Source: JBFWYO01 sp050186335
GTDB taxonomy: Bacteria; Pseudomonadota; Alphaproteobacteria; Bin65
Direction of reading: 5' to 3'
Assembly: GCA_050186335.1 (NCBI GenBank)
Contig: JBFWYO010000108.1
Location: 1-12,880 of the forward strand
DNA length: 12,880 nucleotides
The translations under genes and the position numbers were made by a program. The number at the start of each line of letters is the position of its first letter. The first letter of the stretch is position 1. Shown here in pieces: positions 1-6,863 of the stretch. Under the pieces are notes generated by a model. It saw nothing but the letters and a program-made list of their open reading frames with translations, made no database searches and was not told the origin of the DNA.

Positions 1-72
1 AAACGACACCCGGTCGACCGCCTTGAGGCCGCCGAACTGGATCGACAGGTTTTCGACCGTCAGCAGGCTCAT
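1..72 (-). CDS. livG: Liv-type ABC transporter ATP-binding protein, N-terminal fragment (runs off left edge)
   Basis: Only the first 24 codons lie in the window. The minus-strand ATG at 70-72 reads MSLLTVENLSIQFGG, then LKAVDRVSF, which is the usual opening beta-strand region of LivG/LivF ATPases (family knowledge: 'L-x-V-x-x-L-x-x-x-F-G-G-x-x-A-V-x-x-V'). The 'FGGLKAV' form is more typical of LivG than LivF. The start codon overlaps the stop of the upstream permease gene by 4 bp (ATGA), so the two are translationally coupled. The Walker A and B motifs lie beyond the edge and cannot be checked. The protein would sit on the cytoplasmic face and drive the LivHM permease. Whether livF and a binding protein follow cannot be seen. 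Confidence 0.85.
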   Translation of the reverse strand, partial: MSLLTVENLSIQFGGLKAVDRVSF

Positions 73-1145
73 CGGTATCGCTCCGATTTCATGTAGGCCT
101 TGCCGCGCCGGAACATGTCCCGGCGATAGAGCGGAAACGTCTGAAAGAATGCCTTGATCTTGGCCCAGCGGCCGGCCAGGCCGAGCGGTTCGAACAGCAC
201 GAAGCCGACCAGCACCAGCCCGAATACGGTGATCTCCAACCCGGCGCGCGAGGCGAAGCTTTCCGGCAGATAGGCTTTCAGCAGCGAGATGATCTGCGGC
301 AGCGCGCCGACGAAGATCGCTCCGTAGATGGCGCCCTTCAGGCTGCCGAGGCCGCCGACCACCACCATCAGCAGCAATTGCAGCGACAGCAGCACGTTGA
401 AGGCTTCCGGCGTCAGGTAATTGATCTTGTGCGCGTACAGTCCGCCGGCCAGTCCGGTCATGCCGGCGGAAACGGCGAAGGCGATGCTCTTGGTGAAGGC
501 GAGATTGACGCCGAGACTCTGCGCCGCCACTTCGCTGTCGCGGATGGCGATCATCGCGCGGCCGGTCGAGGAGCGCAGAATGTTCGCGGCGACCAGCAGA
601 ACGCCGACCAGCAGGATCAGGCAGACGAAATAGTAGCCGCGCGGCATGGCGACCGCGATCCCGAACAGGTCGATCGACGGCACCGGAATGCCGGTGTGCC
701 CGTTGGTCACCGAATCCCAGTTGCCCAGCACGTGCTCCACCAGCACGCTGAACGCCAGCGTCGCGAACGCCAGATACAATCCAGTCATGCGCAGCGCCGG
801 AATGCCCAGCAGGAGGCCGATCAGCGCGGTCAACGCGGTGGCCGCCGCGAGCGATACGATCCACGGTACGCCCGCGGTCAGCAACAGCGTATGGGCATAG
901 GCGCCGATGCCGATGAACGCGGCGTGGCCGAGCGAAACCAGCCCAGTGAACCCGGACAGCATCATCAATCCGACGCTGGCGATGCAGAGCACGAAAATCT
1001 GCGCCGCTTCGCCGACATAGTACGCCGACAGCAGCCAGGGCGCCGCGATCAGTGCCGCCAGCAATGCGCCGTACGAAACCAGGTCGCTGCGGTACTTCAG
1101 CAGCCGCAGATCGATATCGTAATCGGTCTTGAAGACGAAGCGCAT
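69..1145 (-). CDS. livM: Branched-chain amino acid-type ABC transporter permease LivM
   Basis: This 358-aa inner-membrane permease has about nine hydrophobic segments. Family landmarks are GLVSLGHAAFIGIGAY at about 68-83, the cytoplasmic coupling stretch GRAMIAIRDSEVAAQSLGV at about 195-213, VVGGLGSLKGAIYGA at about 262-276 and FEPLGL at about 318-323. The length is normal for LivM, with a basic tail after the last membrane segment (RRDMFRRGK, about 341-349). The ATG start at 1145 lies 1 bp past the livH stop, and the gene overlaps livG by 4 bp, so it is an operon member. It forms the membrane channel together with LivH. The substrate cannot be read from the permease: HAAT systems carry leucine/isoleucine/valine, amides or urea, and in catabolic clusters aromatic acids. 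Confidence 0.93.
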   Translation of the reverse strand: MRFVFKTDYDIDLRLLKYRSDLVSYGALLAALIAAPWLLSAYYVGEAAQIFVLCIASVGLMMLSGFTGLVSLGHAAFIGIGAYAHTLLLTAGVPWIVSLAAATALTALIGLLLGIPALRMTGLYLAFATLAFSVLVEHVLGNWDSVTNGHTGIPVPSIDLFGIAVAMPRGYYFVCLILLVGVLLVAANILRSSTGRAMIAIRDSEVAAQSLGVNLAFTKSIAFAVSAGMTGLAGGLYAHKINYLTPEAFNVLLSLQLLLMVVVGGLGSLKGAIYGAIFVGALPQIISLLKAYLPESFASRAGLEITVFGLVLVGFVLFEPLGLAGRWAKIKAFFQTFPLYRRDMFRRGKAYMKSERYR

Positions 1146-1146
1146 A

Positions 1147-2031
1147 TCAGACCCGCTTGCGCTCCCCGCCGCCGAACAAACCCTTCGGATACAGAATCAG
1201 CACCGCAAGCAGGACCGCATAGGCGGTGATGCCTTTGGCGCTCGGCAGATAGAAGCCGACGAATTGCTCGGCGAGACCGATGAGTATGCCGCCGATCAAC
1301 GCCCCCGGTATGCTGCCGAATCCGCCCAGAATGGCCGCGCCGAAACCCTTGAGCACGACGAACCAGAGATTGACTTCGACAGTCAATGCCGGCGCCAGCA
1401 GGATGCCCGCGGCGGCTGATACGCCGGCGCTGATGCCCCAGACCAGCGAGTTCACTGTCTTGACCGGGATCGCCATCAGATACGCGGCGAGCTGATTCTG
1501 CGATGCCGCCTGCATCGCGACGCCGAGCCGCGTGAAGCGGAAGAACGCGAACAGCAGGATCGTCATCACGATGGTGCCGGCGACGATGGATATCGTTACG
1601 TCCGAGACGATCAAGCCCGCAAACGACGTCGTCTTGTTCGAGAACGGCGTATCGAAGCTGCGGTTCTCCGGCCCCCAGAACAGGGTCACCAGGCCGCGAA
1701 TCGTGAATGCCAGGCCGATCGTCAGCATGATGCCGGCGAATTGCGGCTGGCCGACGATCGGCCGCATGACCAGCATATCGAGCCCGGCGCCCAACAGCGC
1801 GGTCAGCAGGACGATGAGCGGGAACGCGAGCCAGTACGGCAGATCGAGCGTGGCGATCACGGTCCACGCCGCGAACGCGCCGAACATCAGGATATCGCCT
1901 TGGGCGAAATTGACGACTTCGGTCGCCTTGTAGATCAGCACGAAGCCGAGCGCCACGAGCCCGTAGATGCAACCGACCGCCAGGCCGTTGACAGCTTGCT
2001 GCAACAGGACCATCGCCATGTCCTGGCTCAT
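1147..2031 (-). CDS. livH: Branched-chain amino acid-type ABC transporter permease LivH
   Basis: This 294-aa inner-membrane permease has about eight hydrophobic segments. It opens with the LivH pattern NGLAVGCIYGLVALGFVLIY (15-34) and NFAQGDILMFGAF (41-53). TRLGVAMQAASQNQLAAYL (167-185) is the loop contacting the ATPase, LKGFGAAILGGFGSIPGA (227-244) is the second conserved permease block, and the C-terminus is YPKGLFG plus a basic tail. The ATG at 2031 is preceded by a weak GGGA-type ribosome site. It is the first gene of the minus-strand operon livH-livM-livG, with 1 bp before livM. No periplasmic binding protein gene is adjacent inside the window; it could lie beyond livG. The divergent catabolic cluster suggests, without proving, that the substrate is related to that pathway. 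Confidence 0.93.
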   Translation of the reverse strand: MSQDMAMVLLQQAVNGLAVGCIYGLVALGFVLIYKATEVVNFAQGDILMFGAFAAWTVIATLDLPYWLAFPLIVLLTALLGAGLDMLVMRPIVGQPQFAGIMLTIGLAFTIRGLVTLFWGPENRSFDTPFSNKTTSFAGLIVSDVTISIVAGTIVMTILLFAFFRFTRLGVAMQAASQNQLAAYLMAIPVKTVNSLVWGISAGVSAAAGILLAPALTVEVNLWFVVLKGFGAAILGGFGSIPGALIGGILIGLAEQFVGFYLPSAKGITAYAVLLAVLILYPKGLFGGGERKRV

Positions 2032-2120
2032 GGGCGTTTCCCAAGCATCCCTGTTTTGCCCTCGCGCCGCGACATTTGGTTTCGCGGGGGAGTGACTATT
2101 ATTATTGGACTGACTTTCGC

Positions 2121-2150
2121 CTTATACGCGGGCCGCCCCCGAAAAGGCAA
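2121..2150 (-). promoter_or_regulatory. Candidate sigma70-like promoter of the liv operon
   Basis: Read on the minus strand there is TTGCCT (2145-2150, 4/6 to the -35 consensus), an 18-bp spacer, then TATAAG (2121-2126, 5/6 to the -10 consensus). Transcription would start near 2113 and leave a leader of about 80 nt before livH. The position in the 232-bp divergent region fits. The call rests on pattern matching only. I found no equally good promoter for the regulator gene on the other strand. Confidence 0.4.
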
Positions 2151-2263
2151 GCCGAATACAGATGAGCGCAAGCGGAACGATCGGCCGCGCGCAGTGTAGC
2201 GGCAAATTTTCCCTGTCCCTACCGGAACGCGACCGATACTTTGGGCAGCCATGAATACGCAAC

Positions 2264-3316
2264 ATGAAACCGAATAACGCCACGCGCGCGACGGCGCCGG
2301 TCGAGTTGCCGGACGCCGCCCGCGTCGCCGAGGCCAAGCGGCTGATCCGCACCAGCCTGGTGACGCGCGTGCTCGACGTGATCGGCGACCGCTGGACGAT
2401 CCTGATCCTGCGCGCTCTGCACGCGGGCGAGCAGCGCTTCGATTGGCTGCAGTCGTTGCTGCGGATTTCGCGCAGCACCTTGGCAAGCCGCCTGGCGGAT
2501 CTGGAACATTACGGGCTGATTGCGCGCGACGCGTATCAAACCCGCCCGGTGCGTTTCGCGTATCGCCTGACCGGACGCGGACAGGACACGTTTTCGATCC
2601 TGCATACGATTCATCGTTGGGATCAGACCTGGGGGCCGGATACCAGCATTCCCGCCGGCGGCCGGGCCCGCCGGACGGTCAAAGCCGAAGCCAGCGGCCG
2701 CGCGGAGGAGTTTACGCACACGGCATGCGGCCATGTGTTTCAGCCGATTCTGTGCTGCGCCCACTGCCACGCCCCGATCACCGCGCGCGACATGCGCTAT
2801 CGCGACGGGCCGGGCATCGCCCTGAAGCCGAACGTGCCTGCCGTACCGCGTCGCGCGCGCCGCAAGACCACGCCGGACGAAAGCACCAGCCTGACCGTGC
2901 TGACAGCGGCCGACCTGCTGGTCGACCGCTGGACCGCGCTGATCATTTCCTGTGCGTTTTTCGGTCTGCGCCGGTTTTCCGACATGCAGGCGGCGCTCGA
3001 CATCGCGCCGAACATTCTTTCGCGCCGCCTGGTGCAGCTCACCGGCAGCGGAATCTTTGCCCGGCACATCTATCAGGAACGCCCGCGCCGCTGGCAGTAC
3101 ATCATGACCGAGAAGGGCTTCGATATTTTCCCGATCACGGTGGGCCTGCTGGCTTGGGGCGACCGCTGGCTGGCGCAGGACGGCAAACCACCGCTCGCGC
3201 TGCAGCATAGATCGTGCGGCAAGCCGCTGCGGCTGGAGTTGACCTGCGGCCACTGCCGCCGGCCGACAACGCCGGACACCTTGCGGCCGGCCGCGACTCT
3301 AGCGATCGTCCGCTAG
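2264..3316 (+). CDS. Tandem (double) HxlR-family winged-helix transcriptional regulator
   Basis: This is a 350-aa cytoplasmic DNA-binding protein, about two to three times the length of a usual HxlR protein (100-150 aa, homodimeric). It contains two HxlR domains. Domain 1 (about 31-125) has GDRWTILILRALHAGEQRFD, then LLRISRSTLASRLADLEHYGL and a wing TRPVRFAYRLTGRG. Domain 2 (about 211-303) has VDRWTALIISCAFFGLRRFSD, then IAPNILSRRLVQLTGSGIF and RPRRWQYIMTEKG. Each domain is followed by the same H-x2-C-x9-C-x-H-C arrangement (H152/C155/C165/H167/C168 and H315/C318/C328/H330/C331), possibly a metal or redox site. The ATG at 2264 gives the full first domain. It stands 39 bp upstream of the catabolic genes on the same strand, and a dyad lies in that gap, so it probably regulates them. 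HxlR proteins often sense aldehydes, quinones or other electrophiles through cysteines; the ligand here is unknown. Confidence 0.88.
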   Translation: MKPNNATRATAPVELPDAARVAEAKRLIRTSLVTRVLDVIGDRWTILILRALHAGEQRFDWLQSLLRISRSTLASRLADLEHYGLIARDAYQTRPVRFAYRLTGRGQDTFSILHTIHRWDQTWGPDTSIPAGGRARRTVKAEASGRAEEFTHTACGHVFQPILCCAHCHAPITARDMRYRDGPGIALKPNVPAVPRRARRKTTPDESTSLTVLTAADLLVDRWTALIISCAFFGLRRFSDMQAALDIAPNILSRRLVQLTGSGIFARHIYQERPRRWQYIMTEKGFDIFPITVGLLAWGDRWLAQDGKPPLALQHRSCGKPLRLELTCGHCRRPTTPDTLRPAATLAIVR

Positions 3317-3338
3317 TTACTTGCATTACGAAACTAAC
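3314..3338. promoter_or_regulatory. Candidate HxlR operator (imperfect dyad)
   Basis: This dyad covers the TAG stop of the regulator gene and lies just before the nitronate monooxygenase gene. Positions 3316-3338 form a 23-bp imperfect palindrome with outer arms GTTA/TAAC; 8 of 11 pairs match. A second overlapping register at 3314-3336 has perfect TAGTT/AACTA arms. It is AT-rich in a GC-rich neighbourhood. The spacing suits a winged-helix dimer, or a tandem HxlR monomer supplying both halves. Binding by the upstream regulator is inference. Confidence 0.45.
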
Positions 3339-3355
3339 CATGGTAGTGATCTGCC

Positions 3356-4369
3356 ATGCTGAGATCGCTGCCGCCGTCGATCACCGACCACCTCGCCCTG
3401 CCCGTCTTCGTGGCCCCGATGTTTCTCGTCTCGGGGCCGGATTTCGTTTTGGCGTCGTGCAAGGCCGGAGTGCTCGGCTCGTTCCCGGCCCCGAACACGC
3501 GCACGGTCGAGGAACTTGAGGATTGGTTGCGGCGCATCTCGACCGAACACGAGGCCGCCCGCCGCGCCTACCCGAACCGCAAGATCGCGCCCTGGGCGCT
3601 CAACATGGTGGTGCACACCACGTACGCGCGCTTCGAGCAGGAACTGGCATTGGCAGTGAAATACCGCGCGCCGATCGTCATTACCGCGCTCGGCAGTCCC
3701 AAGCGCGTGGTCGATGCGGTGCATTCGTACGGTGGGTTGGTGTTCGCCGACGTCAACAGCGTCAGCTTCGCCAAGAAGGCGTGCGAAACCGGCATCGACG
3801 GCTTGATTTTGGTCTCGGCCGGCGCGGGCGGACATGTCGGCCCGCTGGCCGGCTTCGCGTTCCTGCCCGAAGTGCGGCAATTTTGGAACGGCCCGATCGT
3901 GCTGGCGGGCGCGATTTCCAACGGCCGCGCCGTGCGCGCGGTCGAAGTGCTCGGCGCCGACATCGCCTATATCGGCACCCGCTTCATCGCGGCCCAGGAA
4001 TCGCTCGTGCCGGACGCCTATCGCGAGATGGTGATCGGCGCCGGCGCCGAAGATATCGTTCTGACCGACGCCATCACCGGCGTGAAGGCGAACTTCCTGG
4101 CCCCGAGCCTGACGGCGGCGGGCTACGACGTCAGAAACATGCAGCCGCGCGGCAAGGTCGATTTCAGCAAGAACGACGACAAGAAGGCGTGGAAGCACGT
4201 TTGGGCGGCGGGTCAAGGTGTGGCCGCGATTCGCCGTGTCGAAACGGTGGCGGAGATCGTCGACCAGCTGAAGCAGGAATATCGCGTCGCGGTGGCCGAC
4301 GGAAAACGCCCCAATCGGTGGCTCGAATCGACGGACGAAGCGCTGACGCTGCAACGCGCCCGCGCCTGA
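3356..4369 (+). CDS. Nitronate monooxygenase-like FMN oxidoreductase (2-nitropropane dioxygenase family)
   Basis: This 337-aa TIM-barrel flavoprotein is of normal length for the family (about 310-360). It begins with PVFVAPMFLVSGPDF (16-30), the usual N-terminal strand and FMN-contact region. It contains LVSAGAGGHVGPLAG (152-166), with the family's putative catalytic His at 160, then PIVLAGAISNGRAVRAVEVLGAD (180-202) and AYIGTRFIAAQES (204-216), which form the phosphate-binding end of the barrel. Characterised relatives oxidise nitronates with O2, but many members in catabolic operons have other or unknown reactions, including enoyl reduction. The ATG at 3356 has only a weak ribosome site (GGTAGTG). 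It is the first gene after the regulator and lies 51 bp before the cleavage oxygenase. The family call is firm; the true substrate is not known. Confidence 0.88.
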   Translation: MLRSLPPSITDHLALPVFVAPMFLVSGPDFVLASCKAGVLGSFPAPNTRTVEELEDWLRRISTEHEAARRAYPNRKIAPWALNMVVHTTYARFEQELALAVKYRAPIVITALGSPKRVVDAVHSYGGLVFADVNSVSFAKKACETGIDGLILVSAGAGGHVGPLAGFAFLPEVRQFWNGPIVLAGAISNGRAVRAVEVLGADIAYIGTRFIAAQESLVPDAYREMVIGAGAEDIVLTDAITGVKANFLAPSLTAAGYDVRNMQPRGKVDFSKNDDKKAWKHVWAAGQGVAAIRRVETVAEIVDQLKQEYRVAVADGKRPNRWLESTDEALTLQRARA

Positions 4370-4382
4370 ACTTCAATCCAGC

Positions 4383-4400
4383 GCGCCGGCAAAACGGCGC
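4383..4400 (+). other. Short intercistronic hairpin
   Basis: GCGCCG (4383-4388) and CGGCGC (4395-4400) can pair around a 6-nt loop GCAAAA, between the monooxygenase stop and the strong GTGGAGGAC ribosome site at 4409-4417 of the next gene. No T-run follows, so it is not a typical intrinsic terminator. It may be an mRNA processing or stability element, or chance in GC-rich DNA. Confidence 0.25.
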
Positions 4401-4420
4401 TCGATCAGTGGAGGACGACC

Positions 4421-5842
4421 ATGGACGGCGGCTTTCCGAAGGACAATCCCTACGTTACCGGGAAATACGGGCCGGTCTCGAACGAGATCACCGCAACGGA
4501 TTTGAAAGTCATCGGCGAAATACCGAAGGATTTCGGCGGCGTCTATCTGCGCAACGGACCGAACCCCCGCTATACGCCGAAGGATCGCGCCCATTGGTTC
4601 GACGGCGATGGCATGCTCCATGCGGTGCATTTCGAGAACGGCAAGGCGACCTATCGCAACCGCTATGTCCACACCGCCGATTTCGAGGACGAAACCAAGG
4701 CCGGCGCGCCGGTTTATCCGGGCCTGCTGCAGCCGTTCAACAAGAAGCGGCCGATGAAGCCGCTGAAGGACACCGCGAACACCGACGTGAAGTTCCACGC
4801 TGGGCATGCGCTGGCCATGTGGTACGTCAGCGGCACGCCCTACAAGGTGCATCCGATTTCGCTCGAGACGCTCGGGCCGGAATCGTTCAACGGCAAGCTG
4901 AAGCGCAACGTCTCGGCGCACTCCAAGAACGATCCGCATACCGGCGAATTCATCTTTTTCGACTACGGCGTGCAGAAGCCGTGGATGACCTACGGCGTGG
5001 TCGACAAGAACGACGATCTCGTCCACTTCACCGAGATCGAGCTGCCGGGTCCGCGTCTGCCGCACGATATGGCGGTGACGCAGAACTATTCCATCGTGAT
5101 GGACCTGCCGCTGTTCCTGACCGACGAGGCGCTGCGCACCGGCAAGTGGCAGATCAGCTTCCACGACGACATGCCGGCGCGCTTCGGCGTGATCCCGCGC
5201 CACGGCAAGGGCAGCGAGGTGCGCTGGTTCGAAGCCGAGCCGTGCTACGTCTACCACGTCTCCAACGCGTGGGAGGAAGGCGACGAAATCGTCATGGAAG
5301 GTTTCCGCGTCGTCGAACCGTGCCCGAAGGCGGATCCGCGCGACGGCGAACTGGCGCGCATGATGGCGTTCCTGCGGCCGACCTATTACGCGTATCGCTG
5401 GCGCTTCAACCTGAAGACCGGCCGGACCAGCGAAGCCGTGCTCGACAACCGCAATGCCGAATTTCCGACCATCAACTGGAACTACATGGGCCGCAAGACG
5501 CGCTATTCCTACAACGTGATGCTGGAAGCGGCGCCGACCTTGTTGTTCGAAGGGCTGGTCAAGTACGACCGCGGCACCGACACGGCGATCGAGCACAAGT
5601 TCGGCAAGGGCATCTACGGCTCGGAAGCGCCGTTCGCGCCGCGCCACAACGCCAAGAGCGAGGACGACGGCTACGCCGTCACGTTCGTGCAGAACGAAGC
5701 CGACGGCAAATCCGAGATGCTGCTGATCGATGCGCAGAATTTCGGCGCCAAGCCCGTTGCGCGCATCCAGTTGCCGCAGCGCGTGCCGCTCGGCTTCCAC
5801 GCCTGCTGGGTGACCGAGGACGAGTTGAAGACCGTCGCATAA
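4421..5842 (+). CDS. Carotenoid/stilbene cleavage oxygenase (RPE65/CCO family)
   Basis: This 473-aa protein matches the usual length of bacterial carotenoid cleavage and lignostilbene dioxygenases (about 460-500). The family opening LRNGPNPRY (43-51) and WFDGDGMLHAVHFENGKA (59-76) are present. The four iron-binding histidines expected of the seven-blade propeller can be placed at H167 (SAHSKND), H215 (PHDMAVT), H279 (YHVSNAWEEGDE) and H460 (GFHACWV). Enzymes of this family cleave an alkene with O2 and non-haem Fe(II) to give two carbonyl products. Substrates include carotenoids, apocarotenoids, stilbenes and phenylpropenes. No signal peptide is seen, so it is probably cytoplasmic. A strong GGAGG site stands 6 bases before the ATG. 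The neighbouring hydrolase and thiolases suggest a catabolic rather than a pigment-biosynthesis role. No carotenoid biosynthesis gene is nearby. The exact substrate is open. Confidence 0.92.
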   Translation: MDGGFPKDNPYVTGKYGPVSNEITATDLKVIGEIPKDFGGVYLRNGPNPRYTPKDRAHWFDGDGMLHAVHFENGKATYRNRYVHTADFEDETKAGAPVYPGLLQPFNKKRPMKPLKDTANTDVKFHAGHALAMWYVSGTPYKVHPISLETLGPESFNGKLKRNVSAHSKNDPHTGEFIFFDYGVQKPWMTYGVVDKNDDLVHFTEIELPGPRLPHDMAVTQNYSIVMDLPLFLTDEALRTGKWQISFHDDMPARFGVIPRHGKGSEVRWFEAEPCYVYHVSNAWEEGDEIVMEGFRVVEPCPKADPRDGELARMMAFLRPTYYAYRWRFNLKTGRTSEAVLDNRNAEFPTINWNYMGRKTRYSYNVMLEAAPTLLFEGLVKYDRGTDTAIEHKFGKGIYGSEAPFAPRHNAKSEDDGYAVTFVQNEADGKSEMLLIDAQNFGAKPVARIQLPQRVPLGFHACWVTEDELKTVA

Positions 5843-5860
5843 TCGCACGACGGTTTCGCC

Positions 5861-5873
5861 GGAGGTAATATTG
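5861..5873 (+). promoter_or_regulatory. Ribosome binding site selecting a TTG start
   Basis: A perfect GGAGGT (5861-5866) is followed by a 4-nt spacer and TTG at 5871-5873. The nearest in-frame ATG (5895-5897) has no comparable site in front of it, so TTG is the more likely start of the hydrolase gene. Confidence 0.6.
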
Positions 5874-6848
5874 ACGGGCACGATCGACCCGCAGATGGCC
5901 GCGTCGCTCGCCAAGCTGGCGGAGATCGAGCGCGCCCATAAGCGGCCGGACAAGCCTACCCTCGACGACGCGCGCCGCTTCGCCTTCCTGCACAGCCGCT
6001 GGTTCAACGACGACGCGCCAGTCCTGAACGAAGTGCGCGCGGACATGGTGCCGCTGGGGCCCGCCGGCCCCACCGCGCGCGACGTATCGGTGCGGCTTTA
6101 CCTCCCGAACCACGTCCGCCCTGCTCCGGCACTGATCTACTTTCACGGCGGTGGCTGGTTCAACGGCAGCAACGATACCCATGATCGGGCCATGCGCCTG
6201 ATGGCACAGGAATCCGGCTGCGCCGTGGTCGGCGTCGATTATGCGCTGGCGCCGGAACACAGATTCCCCAAGCCGGTGCTCGAGGCCGCGGCCACGCTGG
6301 AGTGGCTGGCCAAGCACGGCGACCGCCTGGGGCTGGATCGCGACCGGCTTGCCGTCGGCGGTTGTTCGGCCGGCGCCAACATCGCGCTCGCCGCGTTGCT
6401 CGAACTTTCGCCGCGGGCGCGCGGATGCTATCGCGCCGCGACGCTGTATTACGGCAGCTACACGGGGCGCGAAGATACCGAATCCGTGCGCCTGTTCGGC
6501 GGCGGCGAGTACGGCATTACCAACAAGGATCTGCTGCTGTGCTGGCGCCTTTACCTGGGCGACGAGAGCCGGAAGCGCGATCCCCGCGCGACGCCGATCA
6601 ATGCCGATCTGCGCGGCCTGCCGTTTGTATTTTTGGCCGCCGCCGGGCTCGATCCGCTGCGCGATGATTCCATTATGTTGGCGGAACGGCTGCGCGACGC
6701 GGGCGTCGCGCACCGGCTCAACATCTACGACGGGCTGTGCCATAGTTTCCTGTGGCACACGCGCATGGTCGATCGGGCCCGCGCGGCGATCGCCGACGCG
6801 GCCGCGGTACTGCAAACCCATCTGCTGCGCGACCAACGCGCGGCGTAA
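5871..6848 (+). CDS. Alpha/beta hydrolase, hormone-sensitive lipase (HSL)-like esterase
   Basis: This 325-aa protein matches the HSL/bacterial family IV carboxylesterases. The oxyanion-hole motif HGGGW is at 92-96, followed by VVGVDYALAPEHRFP (119-133), a family signature. The nucleophile elbow is G-C-S-A-G (164-168) with Ser166; most family members have GDSAG, so Asp is replaced by Cys. The acid is probably Asp261 in AGLDPLRDDS, and the base is His291 in GLCHSF. Such enzymes hydrolyse short- to medium-chain esters or lactones in the cytoplasm. A TTG start is chosen because of the GGAGGT site at 5861. The gene lies 28 bp after the cleavage oxygenase and 15 bp before the first thiolase, well inside the operon. 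A role in opening an ester or lactone produced after alkene cleavage is inference. Confidence 0.9.
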   Translation: MTGTIDPQMAASLAKLAEIERAHKRPDKPTLDDARRFAFLHSRWFNDDAPVLNEVRADMVPLGPAGPTARDVSVRLYLPNHVRPAPALIYFHGGGWFNGSNDTHDRAMRLMAQESGCAVVGVDYALAPEHRFPKPVLEAAATLEWLAKHGDRLGLDRDRLAVGGCSAGANIALAALLELSPRARGCYRAATLYYGSYTGREDTESVRLFGGGEYGITNKDLLLCWRLYLGDESRKRDPRATPINADLRGLPFVFLAAAGLDPLRDDSIMLAERLRDAGVAHRLNIYDGLCHSFLWHTRMVDRARAAIADAAAVLQTHLLRDQRAA

Positions 6849-6863
6849 AGCCGGAGGAAAGCG

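Noticed and set aside
2032..2263. Riboswitch or small RNA in the divergent intergenic region
   Set aside because: I saw no conserved aptamer motif, long hairpin or terminator-like T-run; only a candidate liv promoter stood out.
2251..2277. Eight-codon upstream frame (MNTQHETE) overlapping the HxlR gene start
   Set aside because: There is no convincing ribosome site, and a frame this short arises easily by chance. There is no evidence for leader-peptide regulation.
3523..5868. 781-codon plus-strand open frame overlapping the NMO and cleavage oxygenase genes in another frame
   Set aside because: The translation is low-complexity Arg-rich and spans two genes with strong conserved motifs in their own frames. 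It is a frame shadow.
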